The position numbers and the translations under genes are program-made. A stretch of 64,000 nt of DNA, from assembly GCA_963769115.1 (NCBI GenBank), contig CAVYKN010000009.1, positions 62,001-126,000 of the forward strand, written 5' to 3'. The DNA comes from DASTFY01 sp963769115. Its GTDB lineage: Bacteria; Actinomycetota; Acidimicrobiia; Acidimicrobiales; Ilumatobacteraceae. A model generated the notes under the pieces. That model was not told the DNA's origin and did no database searches. It saw only the letters and a program-made list of their open reading frames with translations. This document shows positions 37,172 through 48,692 of this stretch, one piece after another (within the stretch, counting starts at the first letter, position 1; the number at the start of each line of letters is the position of its first letter).

Positions 37172-37915
37172 ATGCCTGCACAGGAAGAGCTCCCGCGCTG
37201 GCGGGGGATCAACCACCTCGCCCTCGTCACCGACGACATGGACGCGACCGTCCGCTTCTACCACGGCGTGCTCGGCGCCCGGCTGGTGGCGACCATCGGC
37301 ACTCCCGGGTTCCGCCATTACTTCTTCGACGTCGGGCCCCAGAACACGGTGGCCTTCTTCGAGTACGAGGGCCAGGCCGTGCACCGCTTCACCAAGCCCG
37401 CGGGCGTGCCCGATCCCAGAGCGACCCAGTTCGACCACCTGTCGCTCAACCTGCCCGACGAGCAGGCGCTGGAGTCGCTGCAGGCCCGCTTGAAGGAGCA
37501 CGGCTGCGAGGTGACGGACGTGGTCGACCACGGGTTCATGCGCTCGATCTACTTCACGGACAACAACGGGATCGCGCTGGAGGCGTCGTGGTGGGTCACG
37601 GACGCCACCGGCCGTCCGGCCGACTCCGGCGACGACCGCCTGTTCGCCGACGAGAACCCGGTGCCGGCCGTGCGCGAGCTGGTCGAGTCGGGCGTCCTCG
37701 CGTCGACGCCGTCGACCCGCCTGGCCCACGGCCCCGACGACGTCGTCGACCCGCCTGACCCGAGACTCGTCGCATCGACCGTCCGGCAGCTGAGCCGACG
37801 ATCGCCCGACGGCTGGGCCGACCTCCGGCCGGCGGCTGTTCCTGATCAGTGGGTGATGCCGGAGGCGACCAGCTGGAAGGCCAGCAGGCGGGCCTCGTCC
37901 CGCCAGGTCTCGTAG
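37172..37915 (+). CDS. VOC family (glyoxalase/dioxygenase fold) protein
   Basis: Residues 12-145 form a VOC unit: GINHLALVTDDMDATVRFYH, then FDHLSLNLPDEQALESLQAR and SIYFTDNNGIALEASWW. Possible metal ligands are H15, H87-region (DHLS) and E in ALEAS. The family includes extradiol dioxygenases, glyoxalases and epimerases, and the substrate cannot be told. A TAGCAT box (37160-37165, overlapping the M16 stop) ends 6 nt before ATG 37172, so the gene may be leaderless. The last ~60 residues are low quality and the frame overlaps the convergent S9 peptidase by 70 nt, so the real stop may be earlier. Confidence 0.8.
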   Translation: MPAQEELPRWRGINHLALVTDDMDATVRFYHGVLGARLVATIGTPGFRHYFFDVGPQNTVAFFEYEGQAVHRFTKPAGVPDPRATQFDHLSLNLPDEQALESLQARLKEHGCEVTDVVDHGFMRSIYFTDNNGIALEASWWVTDATGRPADSGDDRLFADENPVPAVRELVESGVLASTPSTRLAHGPDDVVDPPDPRLVASTVRQLSRRSPDGWADLRPAAVPDQWVMPEATSWKASRRASSRQVS

Positions 37916-39901
37916 CGACCGGACGGACCGCTGTGGCCGGCGCCCATCTCCGTGCGCAGCAGCAGCGGCCCCCGCGTCGTCGCCACCGCCCGGAGCTTGG
38001 CCACCCACTTGGCCGGCTCGTGGTACATGACCCGGGGGTCGTTGAGGCCGGCCGTGACGTACAGCGCCGGGTATACCGTCGCCCGGCTCGACGTTGTCGT
38101 AGGGCGAGTAGCCGAGCATGTAGCTGGCGTAGGGCTCCTCGCGGGGGTCGCCCCACTCCTCCCACTCGCCGATGGTCAGCGGGATGCTCGGGTCGCGCAT
38201 GGTGGTGACGACATCGACGAACGGGACCGCGGCGACCACCCCGGCGTACAGGTCCGGTCGTTGGGTGAGGCAGGCGCCGACCAGGAGGCCGCCCGCGCTG
38301 CCGCCCCTGATCGTGACGCGGTCGGGGGAGCCGTACCCCTCGGCCACGAGGTGCTCCGGCGCAGGCGATGAAGTCGGTGAAGGTGTTGCGCTTGGCCAGC
38401 AGCTTGCCGTCCAGGTACCAGGCGCGGCCGAGCTCGCCGCCCCCGCGTGGGTGGGCGAGGGCCCAGACGCCGCCCCGGTCGAGCAGCGACAGCCGGTCGA
38501 TCGAGAACCACGGCGGGCGGGAGTACTCGTAGGCGCCGTAGGCGTAGAGCGACAGTGCGGCCGTGCCGTCGAGCGGCGTGTCGCGGCGCCACACCACGTC
38601 CACCGGGACCTGCGTGCCGTCGGGGGCCTTGGCCCATTCGCGGGCGGACTGGTAGTCGTCGGGGTCGAAGCCGGCGAGCACCGGCATCTGCTTCAGCAGC
38701 TGTCGCTCACCCGAGACGACGTCCTCCTCGTAGACCGAGGGCGGCGTCACCAGCGACTCGTACCCGAACCGGAGGATGGAGGTCTCGTACTCGGGGTTCA
38801 TGCCGATGCCGACCGAGTGGACGGGCTCGTCGAAGGAGAGCATGCGCTCGTTGCCGTCGGCGCCGACGATGTGGAGCTGCTCGCGGGCCTGCGACCACTC
38901 GTGGAGGACCAGGTGCCCGGCGAAGGCCTCGACCTGGGTGATCCGCCGGCCGGCCTCGTGGGCCACCAGGTCGCTCCACTGCTCGACGCCGGGGGTCGTC
39001 GCACGGAGCAGTCACGACCTTGAAGTCCGGCGCGTCGAGGTTGGTGAGGATGACGAACCGGTCGCCCCAGTGGTCGAGCCGGTACTCGACGTCCGGCTGC
39101 CGGGGCGGCGACGAGCTTCGGCGCGCCGAGCGCGTCGTCCGCCCGGAGGACGAGGACGTCCGTGGAGGTCGTGCACTCGTTCGTGATGACGATCCACTCG
39201 CCGCTGCGGGTGAGGCCGAGGTCGACGTTGAAGCGCTCGTCGTCCTCCTGGTGGATGAGCACGTCGTCGGACTGGCTGGTGCCCAGCTCGTGGCGCCAGA
39301 CCTGGTGCGGCCGCATCGCGTGGTCGGGCACGGTGTAGAAGAGGTGGCGCCCGTCGGCCGACCAGGCCGTGCCGTAGTAGGTGCCCTCGATCACGTCGGG
39401 CAGGTCGACGCCGGCGTCGAGGTCCCTGACGCGCAGGGTGAAGACCTCGTGGCCGTTGAGGTCCGCCGACCAGGCGAGGAGCCGGTGATCCTCGCTGACG
39501 TCGAACGCGCCGACCTCGAAGAAGGTCTGGTCACGGGCCCGCTCGTTCTCGTCGAGGAGGACCTGCTCGGTGGCCGTCTCGGGGCTGGAGCCACGGCAGT
39601 GGATGGCGTACGAGAGGCCCTCGACCGTGCGGCTCACGAACCACCAGGGTCCCTTGCGGGACGGCACGCTCTGGTCGGTCTCCTGGGTGCGGGCCTTGAT
39701 CTCGTCGAAGATGGCGTCGACGAGGTCGGCGTGCTCCTCGAGCCAGGCGTCGGCGTAGACGTTCTCGGCCTCGAGGTAGGCGACCGTGTCCGGGTCGTCG
39801 CGGTCCGCCAACCAGGCCCAAGGATCCTCGACCGGTCCCGTGGGGCGCTCCCAGACGTGGGGCACTCGCTTGGCGACAGGAGGCTGTGGCGGCGTGGGCA
39901 C
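37846..39901 (-). CDS. S9 family prolyl oligopeptidase/oligopeptidase B-like peptidase (four frame breaks)
   Basis: A two-domain serine peptidase of about 684 residues. It starts PPVAKRVPHVWERPTGPVED and PWAWLADRDDPDTVAYLEAE, followed by a beta-propeller. The catalytic domain has the nucleophile in TIRGGSAGGLLVGA, the Asp in LNDPRV and the His in GAGHSGPSGRYE. Frames join near 39110, 39005, 38355 and 38080, each by removing one base; four removals make the span a multiple of three. Start is GTG 39901, placed 8 nt after a minus-strand TACCCT box (39915-39910), a leaderless arrangement. It likely degrades short peptides in the cytoplasm. It is divergent from the ferredoxin gene. Confidence 0.9.
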
Positions 39902-39967
39902 GGGGGCGAAGGGTAGCGATCCCGGCCGGTCGGGTCCGCTGGCAGGCCGACCGGTAGCCTGCCGCCC

Positions 39968-40204
39968 GTGCGGGTGTGGATCGACCAGGACCTGTGCACC
40001 GGCGACGGCCTGTGCGTGGACCACAGCCCCGACGTGTTCGTCCAGCTCGAGGACGGCATCGCCTACGTGGCCGAGGTCGGCTACCCGCTCAACGACCCGG
40101 GCGGGTCCGGCAGCCTGGCCCGGGTGCCGGGCCGGCGGCACCAGCAGGTGATCGACGCCGCCCTCGACTGCCCCGGCGAGTGCATCTTCATCGAGATGGA
40201 CTGA
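39968..40204 (+). CDS. Small single-cluster ferredoxin
   Basis: 78 residues. Iron-sulfur ligands are C10, C16, C68 and C72 (CTGDGLC and CPGEC); the central cysteine of the usual CX2CX2C is Asp13, as in Asp-ligated or [3Fe-4S] ferredoxins. Such proteins often feed electrons to cytochromes P450 or other oxygenases in actinobacteria. GTG 39968 lies 7 nt after a TAGCCT box (39955-39960). No P450 is near, so the partner is unknown. It shares a 66-base divergent promoter region with the S9 peptidase. Confidence 0.85.
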   Translation: MRVWIDQDLCTGDGLCVDHSPDVFVQLEDGIAYVAEVGYPLNDPGGSGSLARVPGRRHQQVIDAALDCPGECIFIEMD

Positions 40205-40367
40205 GCGCCAACCCGCGTCACCCTCCGTCGGAATCGGGACGTGAACCGGTGGCGGTGTGGTCTACGGTCCCGCTCGTGATGGCCTCCCGTTGATCCGCTG
40301 ATCGCGACGCCCGTTTCCACAGCTGGGCGTCGCCGCTCTCGATTCGACGCGTCCCTGGAGGTCCCCC

Positions 40368-41690
40368 GTGCGCTACCGGCGCCCGACGCGCTCGCCGCGT
40401 CCCGCCCGCCACGTCATGTTCGTGCTCATGGCGGTGATGGCCGCCGCGGGAACGATCGCGTTCACCGTCGCGCCGCTCTACCGGCTGCAGACGGTCGGGC
40501 TCGATCCGTTCCAGCTGGTCGTCGTCGGCTCGGCCATGGAGGCCACCGTGTTCGTGGCCGAGATCCCGACAGGCATCGTCGCCGACGCCGTGAGCCGGCG
40601 GCTCTCGATCATCATCGGGCACGCGGGCATGGGCCTGGCGTTCCTGGTCGAGGCCGCGTGGCCGACCTTCGCCGGGGTCATGGCCGGGCAGGTGCTGTGG
40701 GGACTGGCCTACACCTTCACGTCGGGCGCCACGACGGCGTGGCTCACCGGCGAGCTCGGCGACCCTGACCGCACGGCGCTGTCCAGCCTGTTCCTGCGCC
40801 TCAGCCGGACCGGGTCCGTCGCCGCCCTCGTCGCGCTCCCCGTGGCCTGGCTGCTGGCCGGTGGATCCCTCCGCGCGCCGCTGGTGGCCGGCGGACTGCT
40901 GGAGCTGGGTCTCGCCGCCTGGCTCGTCGTGGCGATGGGCGAGGAGCGGTTCACGCCCACGCCCCGCCACGAGCGCTCGACCATGCGCCACCTGGCCGGC
41001 ATCGGCCGGGCCGGGCTGGGCGCCATGCGGCGCAGCCGCGTGCTGGCCTGGTTCGCCCTCTTCGCGCTCGTCGTCGGCGGGGCCAGCGAGGCGTACGACC
41101 GCCTCTACGAGGCCCAGCTGCTCGGCCCCGTCGGGCTTCCCGACTGGTTCGGGTGGTCGCCGCTCGTGTGGTTCGCCCTGCTGTCCATGGCCTCTGCCGT
41201 GCTCGGGATCGTCGTGCCCCCGCTGGTGGAGCGGGCGCGACCGTCGGCCTCGCTGCAGCGCCACACCCGCTGGCTGCTGGTCCTGACCGGCCTGCAGATC
41301 ATCGGGCTGCTGGTCTTCGGCCTCACCGGCCTGTTCGTCGTGGCGGCCGTGGCCGCCCTGGTCATCGAGCGGTGCCGCAGCGTGCGGGACACGCTCCTGT
41401 CCTCCTACCTCGTGCCGCTGACCCCGCCCGCCGAGCGGGCGACCGTGCTGTCCGCCTTCGGTCAGGCCGACGCCATCGGCCAGGTGGTCATCGGCCCGGC
41501 CTTCGGCGTCATCGGGCGCGTCGTCAGCATCCCCGCCGCGCTCGTGGCCAGCGCCGTGGCCACCACTCCCGGCCTCGCCGTCATCGCGTCGGCTGGTCGG
41601 GCCCGCGCCGCGTCCGACGCCACGTCCGACATCGGGGACGGATCGCCACGTCCCCCGGGCGATGACCAGGTGGCACCCACGCGGGCATAG
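40368..41690 (+). CDS. Major facilitator superfamily transporter
   Basis: 440 residues with about 12 hydrophobic segments. The loop 2-3 motif reads EIPTGIVADAVSRRLSIIIG, close to the MFS signature GxLaDrxGrr. The family resembles drug-efflux and tetracycline-type transporters; the substrate is not known. Start GTG 40368 follows GGAGG. The HxlR regulator gene starts right behind it, and the pair may be an efflux pump with its regulator. Confidence 0.85.
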   Translation: MRYRRPTRSPRPARHVMFVLMAVMAAAGTIAFTVAPLYRLQTVGLDPFQLVVVGSAMEATVFVAEIPTGIVADAVSRRLSIIIGHAGMGLAFLVEAAWPTFAGVMAGQVLWGLAYTFTSGATTAWLTGELGDPDRTALSSLFLRLSRTGSVAALVALPVAWLLAGGSLRAPLVAGGLLELGLAAWLVVAMGEERFTPTPRHERSTMRHLAGIGRAGLGAMRRSRVLAWFALFALVVGGASEAYDRLYEAQLLGPVGLPDWFGWSPLVWFALLSMASAVLGIVVPPLVERARPSASLQRHTRWLLVLTGLQIIGLLVFGLTGLFVVAAVAALVIERCRSVRDTLLSSYLVPLTPPAERATVLSAFGQADAIGQVVIGPAFGVIGRVVSIPAALVASAVATTPGLAVIASAGRARAASDATSDIGDGSPRPPGDDQVAPTRA

Positions 41691-41699
41691 GCTCGCGGC

Positions 41700-42179
41700 G
41701 TGAAGCGCTCGAGCGTCGGTCACTTCAACTGCTCGATCGCCCGCTCGCTCGACGTGGTCGGGGAGTGGTGGACCCTCCTGATCGTGCGGGACGTGTTCCT
41801 CGGCATCCGGCGCTTCGAGGCCATCCAGGCCGACCTCGGCATCGCCCGGAACGTCCTGTCGGATCGCCTCTCGACGCTGGTCGAGCGGGGTGTGCTCGAG
41901 AAGCGGCGCTACCAGGACCACCCGGAGCGCCACGAGTACGTGCTCACCGAGATGGGCCGCGACCTGGCACCGGTGCTGACCACGCTCATGCAGTGGGGCG
42001 ACCAGTGGTTGAGCCCGGAGGGCCCGCCGATGGTGGCGCTCCATCGGGACTGCGGCCAGCCGGTCCAGTGGGGCGAGACGTGCCCGCATTGCGGTGTGAC
42101 CGTGGACGCCAAGGCGCTGCGCATGGTCAAGGGCCCGGGCTGGCGCCCTGTGACGGATGCCGCACGCCCGGTCGCCTGA
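41700..42179 (+). CDS. HxlR family winged-helix transcriptional regulator
   Basis: 159 residues. The HxlR core is visible: CSIARSLDVVGEWWTLLIVR, DVFLGIRRFEAIQADLGIAR, NVLSDRLSTLVERGVLEKRR and the C-terminal helix-rich LTEMGRDLAPVLTTLMQWGD. A C-terminal extension carries a zinc-ribbon-like CGQPVQWGETCPHCG. HxlR proteins sense small electrophiles or ligands and often control adjacent genes. Start GTG 41700 is 6 nt after TAGGCT, which includes the stop of the MFS gene, so a leaderless start is likely. Targets are unknown. Confidence 0.88.
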   Translation: MKRSSVGHFNCSIARSLDVVGEWWTLLIVRDVFLGIRRFEAIQADLGIARNVLSDRLSTLVERGVLEKRRYQDHPERHEYVLTEMGRDLAPVLTTLMQWGDQWLSPEGPPMVALHRDCGQPVQWGETCPHCGVTVDAKALRMVKGPGWRPVTDAARPVA

Positions 42180-42242
42180 GCACCGTTGCGTGACGAAACG
42201 CTGGCGGGTTACCGTCGGGTAAGGACGACGGAAGGGGACGCC

Positions 42243-44552
<2,310 letters not shown>

Positions 44553-44556
<4 letters not shown>

Positions 44557-44774
44557 GCGTCGACGCCAACGCGCGGGCCTGGATCGAGCGCTACGCCACC
44601 CTGCTCGGGCTGCCCGTCCCCAGCGAGACCGAGATCGAGGCCCTGCTCGAGCTGGCGGGGCTGGCCGCCCATGCCTCGCAGCGCCAGGCGGCGCCGGTGG
44701 CGTGCTGGCTGGCCGCCCAGGCGCACCTGTCCGCCTCGGAGGCCTTGGAGCGGGCCCGCAGCCTCGACACCTGA
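44553..44774 (+). CDS. Small DUF6457-like protein
   Basis: 73 residues: ARAWIERYATLLGLPVPSET, EALLELAGLAAHASQRQAAP, VACWLAAQAHLSASEALERA. This resembles the DUF6457 domain, which is often fused to MobA-type molybdenum cofactor guanylyltransferases or encoded near molybdoenzymes (recalled, moderate certainty). It overlaps the molybdopterin oxidoreductase stop by four bases (ATGA), so the two are coupled. A role in cofactor insertion or enzyme maturation is a reasonable guess. Confidence 0.75.
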
Positions 44775-44805
44775 GGCCCTCCAGGCCTGTGGCATCGGGC
44801 AGGCG

Positions 44806-44833
44806 AATTGTTACTATGTCCGTAGTGCAAATT
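44806..44833. promoter_or_regulatory. Suf-type operator at the sufB promoter
   Basis: Dyad: AATT-N3-ACTA (44806-44816), six-base spacer, TAGT-N3-AATT (44823-44833). A -10-like TACTAT (44812-44817) lies inside. The same core (ACTA-N6-TAGT) recurs before sufC2 and, weaker, before sufD. It probably binds a dimeric repressor. Confidence 0.6.
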
Positions 44834-44875
44834 CCCGCCCACCTGCCCAAGCTGCCCGGAAGGGTGTGAGCTGCC

Positions 44876-46277
44876 ATGGCTGTCGCTGACCTGGACCTCG
44901 GTCGCTACAAGCTCGGCTGGTCCGACGACCTCGAATACGTCTTCAAGCCCGAGAAGGGCCTCAGCGCCGACGTCGTCGACCAGATGTCGTGGTGGAAGGG
45001 CGAGCCGGAGTGGATGCGCCAGGTCCGCCTGCGCAGCCTCCGGACGTTCGAGCGCAAGCCCATGGCGCCCTGGTTCGCCGTGAACATGCCGGACCTCGAC
45101 TTCCAGGACATCTACTACTACATCAAGCCCACCGACGCGCAGGTCGACGAGTGGGACGAGCTGCCCGAGCAGATGAAGGCCACCTACGAGAAGCTGGGCA
45201 TCCCCGAGGCCGAGCGCAAGTACCTGGCCGGCGTCACCGCGCAGTTCGAAAGTCGAAGTCGTCTACCACCGCAACCGGGAGGACCTGGAGGCACGGGGCA
45301 TCCTGTTCTGCGACATGGACACGGCGCTGCGGGAGTACCCGGAGCTCGTGCGGCAGTACTACGGCACCGTGATCCCGCCCGGCGACAACAAGTTCGCCGC
45401 CCTCAACTCGGCGGTGTGGTCGGGTGGCAGCTTCATCTACGTCCCGCCCGGGGTCGAGTGCGAGATGCCGCTCCAGGCCTACTTCCGCATCAACGCCGAG
45501 AACGCGGGCCAGTTCGAGCGCACGCTGATCATCGCCGACGAGGGTGCCAAGGTGCACTACATCGAGGGCTGCTCGGCACCGGTCTACACGTCGGACTCGC
45601 TGCACTCGGCGGTCGTGGAGATCATCGTCAAGCCCAGCGCGAGGGTCACCTACACGACCATCCAGAACTGGAGCCCGAACGTCTACAACCTCGTCACCAA
45701 GCGGGCCCGTGTCGAGGCCGAGGGCCACATGGAGTGGATCGACGGCAACATCGGCTCCAAGCTGACGATGAAGTACCCCTCGGTCTACCTCGTCGGCCCG
45801 AAGGCCACGGGCGAGGTGCTGAGCGTCGCCTACGCCGGCCCGGGCCAGCACCAGGACGCCGGGGCCAAGATGATCCACGCCGCTCCCGAGACCACGTCCA
45901 AGATCGTGTCGAAGTCGATCTCCAAGGACGGGGGCATCACCACCTACCGCGGCCTGGTCCGGGTGGACGAGGGCGCCTACGGCTGCAAGAGCCACGTCCA
46001 GTGCGACGCGCTCATCCTCGACGAGGACTCCGAGAGCCGCACCCTGCCGTACATGGAGGTGGCCGAGCGCGACGCGGAGATCGGTCACGAGGCGACCGTC
46101 TCCAAGATCGCCGACGAGCAGCTCTTCTACCTGATGAGCCGCGGCCTCTCGCAGGAGCAGGCGATGGGCATGATCGTCAACGGCTTCATCGAGCCGGTGA
46201 CGAGGACGCTCCCGATGGAGTACGCCGTCGAGTGGAGCCGACTGATCGAGCTGCAGATGGAGGGCTCGGTCGGCTGA
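44876..46277 (+). CDS. sufB: Fe-S cluster assembly scaffold SufB (frame broken)
   Basis: 467 residues. SufB with SufC and SufD builds clusters. Seen: WSDDLEYVFKPEKGLSADVV, WMRQVRLRSLRTFERKPMAP, VSKSISKDGGITTYRGLVRV, the conserved HVQCDALILDEDSESRTLPY with the cluster-site cysteine, and the C-terminal LMSRGLSQEQAMGMIVNGFI. The frame changes at 45249 where an AAA run, read as AA, gives QFEVEVVYHRNREDLEARGI; the span is one base over a multiple of three. Start ATG 44876, with GGAAGGG at 44858-44864. The promoter region carries the shared dyad. Confidence 0.96.
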
Positions 46278-46335
46278 CGCGCCACCGCCGCAGCGGCCGG
46301 TGACCGCTGCGGCGAGACGTGTAGCAGCTGGAGTG

Positions 46336-46659
46336 TCAGCTGTGGTGCGGGGGCTCCACGCCGTAGTGCTGCGCGATGTGCTCGGCCTCGCGGGAGGTCG
46401 GTGCGGTCTCGTGCGCGGCCGGCGCGTCCTTGATCGTGTCCTCGGTGAACGCGACCACCAGATCGCCGCCCTCGGAGAAGTACGACTGATCGAGCGGGAC
46501 GAGCGGGCTGCGCCGGTGGAGCACACCCAGCTTGACTGCGATCCACTGCGGCTCCAGCGTCTGGTCGTCGTAGAACACGTTGGCGACCTTGCCTACCGGA
46601 TGGCCGCGACTGTCGATGACCTTGGCGCCCATGTGCTGGTGCTGGTCGGTGTTGGCCAC
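46336..46659 (-). CDS. PRC-barrel domain protein
   Basis: 107 residues. GAKVIDSRGHPVGKVANVFY, DDQTLEPQWIAVKLGVLHRR and SPLVPLDQSYFSEGGDLVVA form a PRC-barrel as found in RimM and photosynthetic reaction centres. A charged tail follows. GTG 46659 is set by AAAGGAGCC upstream. The gene is antisense to the suf direction, between sufB and sufD, and its role there is unknown; such stand-alone PRC proteins are often stress-induced in actinobacteria (general knowledge). Confidence 0.75.
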   Translation of the reverse strand: MANTDQHQHMGAKVIDSRGHPVGKVANVFYDDQTLEPQWIAVKLGVLHRRSPLVPLDQSYFSEGGDLVVAFTEDTIKDAPAAHETAPTSREAEHIAQHYGVEPPHHS

Positions 46660-46744
46660 GATGGCTCCTTTTCCCTCGTTGCCCGCTAGCCCTTGAAATA
46701 CCCGCTGCCCCGGCGCGACAAACCGGCGCCTGCGGCAGGGCAGA

Positions 46745-47092
46745 ATGACGGCCATGCCGATGCGGGAGGAGTGCAAGAACTTCGAGAGCAGGACCTACGC
46801 CAACGGCGAGACGGTCCGGAAGTGCAACCTCGATCTTGCTCCTGACGCTCCCTGGCGCTGCCCGGACCCCTGCTCCGGTTACGAGCGCCGCCTGGCCGAC
46901 GTGAACTGGTCCCACGGCACGCTCGTCACCCCGGCCAGCCCGGCCGAGCCGCCCGGTCTGGACGACGGGTCGGCGGCCGCCATCCTGGACGAGGCCGAGG
47001 ACATCATCAACGCCATCGGTCCCGGGATCGTGGCCGACGTCGAGGCCAAGCAGCGGAAGAAGCGGGGCTGGAAGCGCTTCCGCCGCGGCTGA
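46745..47092 (+). CDS. Small conserved-looking protein with four cysteines, unknown function
   Basis: 115 residues from ATG 46745; ATG 46754 or 46760 are also possible. The N-terminal 40 residues hold four cysteines (REECKNFESR, RKCNLDLAP, WRCPDPCSGYER), a metal- or cluster-binding pattern. The C-terminus is acidic (LDEAEDIINAIG) and then very basic (KQRKKRGWKRFRRG). No known family was recognised. It sits 93 nt before the sufD start, in the suf direction, so a link to Fe-S assembly or its sensing is possible but unproven. Confidence 0.6.
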   Translation: MTAMPMREECKNFESRTYANGETVRKCNLDLAPDAPWRCPDPCSGYERRLADVNWSHGTLVTPASPAEPPGLDDGSAAAILDEAEDIINAIGPGIVADVEAKQRKKRGWKRFRRG

Positions 47093-47151
47093 GCCCGGTC
47101 CGCCGTCCCGGTCCGTCGTCAGGGCCCCGCCGGTGCGCCGCCGGCCATCCG

Positions 47152-47179
47152 AATTTCCCCTATCACGATGGTAGAATTC
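47152..47179. promoter_or_regulatory. Suf-type operator at the sufD promoter (weaker copy)
   Basis: AATT-N3-CCTA, six-base spacer (TCACGA), then TGGT and an AATT one base out of register. It overlaps a -10-like TAGAAT (47172-47177). The half-sites match sufB and sufC2 less well. Confidence 0.45.
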
Positions 47180-47185
47180 CCTGTC

Positions 47186-48343
47186 GTGCCCGCCTTCACC
47201 GTCGACGCCGCACGCGAGCTCGGCGGGCCCTCCTGGCTGGTGGAACAGCGTGTGGCGGCCGCCGAACGCTTCGCCGCCGCCCCTTGGCCGACGACGGAGG
47301 AGGAGATCTGGCGGTACAGCCGGATCGACGAACTGGACCTCGAACGCTTCACCCCCGGCACCGTCTCCACGACCGTCGCCGGCGCTGACGGTGTGCTGGT
47401 CGAGGGCGGTGCGGCGGGGGACCTTCTCGGATCGGTCATGGTCGAGGCGGTCGACGTCTTCGCCGAGCTGAACCGGGCCTTCGCCGTCGAGCCCACTGTG
47501 CTCTCGGTGCCGGCGGGCAAGGCCGTCGCCGAGCCGGTCGTCATCACCCACGAGATCGCGGGACGGGGAACGGCCGGGTTCCCACGGCTCGTCATCGACG
47601 CCGGAGCCGACAGCGAGATCACCGTGGTCGAGCGGTTCATGTCGACCCCGGACGCCCACGCCCTGCTGGCTCCGGTGCTGGAGCTCCGAGCCGGCCCGGC
47701 CGCCCGCGTCCGCTACCTGGCCGTCAACGAGCTCGGGCCCGAGGTGTGGCAGATCGGTGCCCAGGCGGCGGTCGGCGACCGGGACTCCACGACGCTCATG
47801 GGAGCGGTGGCGCTGGGCGCCGACTACGCGCGGGTGCGCACGGACAACACGCTGCAGGGGCAGGGCGCCAGTGCCCGCCAGATCGCCGTCTTCTTCGCCG
47901 AGGGCGACCAGATGCACGACTTCCGGACCATCCAGACCCACGTCGGCCCTCGGACCTCGAGCGACCTGCTGTTCAAGGGCGCGGTGGCCGGGCGTTCCCG
48001 CAGCGTCTACACGGGCCTCATCGAGATCGGCCACGAGGCGCGAGGCGCCAACGCGTTCCAGACCAACCGCAACCTCAAGCTCAGCGACGAGGCGTGGTCC
48101 GAGAGCGTGCCGAACCTGGACATCAAGACGAACGACGTGCGCTGCAGCCACGCCTCGACGGTGGGCCCGATCGACGCCGACCAGCGGTTCTACCTCGAGA
48201 GCAGGGGCGTGCCGCCCACGGTGGCCGAGCGCCTCATCGTGCTCGGCTTCTTCGACGAGGTCCTGGACCAGCTCCCGGCACCAGGCCTGGTGCCCGAGCT
48301 GCGGGCCCAGGTCCTCGCCAAGCTGGACCGGAGGGCGGCCTGA
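47186..48343 (+). CDS. sufD: Fe-S cluster assembly protein SufD
   Basis: 385 residues, paralogue of SufB. The N-terminal helical part is WPTTEEEIWRYSRIDELDLE; the beta-helix core includes DNTLQGQGASARQIAVFFAE, HVGPRTSSDLLFKGAVAGRS and the C-terminal CSHASTVGPIDADQRFYLES. GTG 47186 is preferred because a TAGAAT box ends 8 nt before it, a leaderless layout; ATG 47168 lies inside the dyad. It forms SufBCD with SufB and one of the SufC proteins. The Rieske gene overlaps its stop. Confidence 0.93.
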   Translation: MPAFTVDAARELGGPSWLVEQRVAAAERFAAAPWPTTEEEIWRYSRIDELDLERFTPGTVSTTVAGADGVLVEGGAAGDLLGSVMVEAVDVFAELNRAFAVEPTVLSVPAGKAVAEPVVITHEIAGRGTAGFPRLVIDAGADSEITVVERFMSTPDAHALLAPVLELRAGPAARVRYLAVNELGPEVWQIGAQAAVGDRDSTTLMGAVALGADYARVRTDNTLQGQGASARQIAVFFAEGDQMHDFRTIQTHVGPRTSSDLLFKGAVAGRSRSVYTGLIEIGHEARGANAFQTNRNLKLSDEAWSESVPNLDIKTNDVRCSHASTVGPIDADQRFYLESRGVPPTVAERLIVLGFFDEVLDQLPAPGLVPELRAQVLAKLDRRAA

Positions 48344-48660
48344 TGCCGACCGCCGTCACCGTCGGGCGCCTCGACGACCTTGCCCCCGGCACCGCCCGCA
48401 AGGTCGAGGTCGACGGTCACCTGGTGGCCCTGGTCCGCATCGAGGACGACGTGTACGCCATCGGTGACACCTGCAGCCACGCCAACGTCTCGCTGAGCGA
48501 GGGTGAGGTGCTGCCGCAGGACCGGGAGATCGAGTGCTGGAAGCACGGGAGCACCTTCTCGCTCCTGACCGGCGAGCCCCAGACGCTGCCCGCCACCCAG
48601 CCCGTGCCGGTGTACGAGGCCCGGGTGGAGGACGGCCAGATCGTCGTGGTGGTGCAATGA
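48343..48660 (+). CDS. Rieske [2Fe-2S] ferredoxin of the suf cluster
   Basis: 105 residues. The Rieske ligands are C44 and H46 (CSHANVSL) and C65 and H68 (CWKHGST). It reads like the non-heme-iron-oxygenase ferredoxin subunit that sits between sufD and sufC in many actinobacteria. It may deliver electrons for cluster assembly. ATG 48343 overlaps the sufD stop (TGATG), indicating coupling. Confidence 0.92.
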   Translation: MPTAVTVGRLDDLAPGTARKVEVDGHLVALVRIEDDVYAIGDTCSHANVSLSEGEVLPQDREIECWKHGSTFSLLTGEPQTLPATQPVPVYEARVEDGQIVVVVQ

Positions 48661-48677
48661 GCGAGCGAAGCGAGCTC
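48661..48677. repeat. Copy of the CGAGCGRAGCGAG intergenic element
   Basis: GCGAGCGAAGCGAGCTC directly follows the TGA of the Rieske gene and is followed by CATG. It matches the minus-strand element at 32035-32050 except for one purine exchange and one leading base. Confidence 0.45.
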
Positions 48678-48692
48678 CATGTCACGGTGCAA

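Noticed and set aside
41700..42179. HxlR gene as the suf regulator
   Set aside because: It lies 2.6 kb and two genes away from sufB, its family senses other signals, and no suf-type dyad precedes it.
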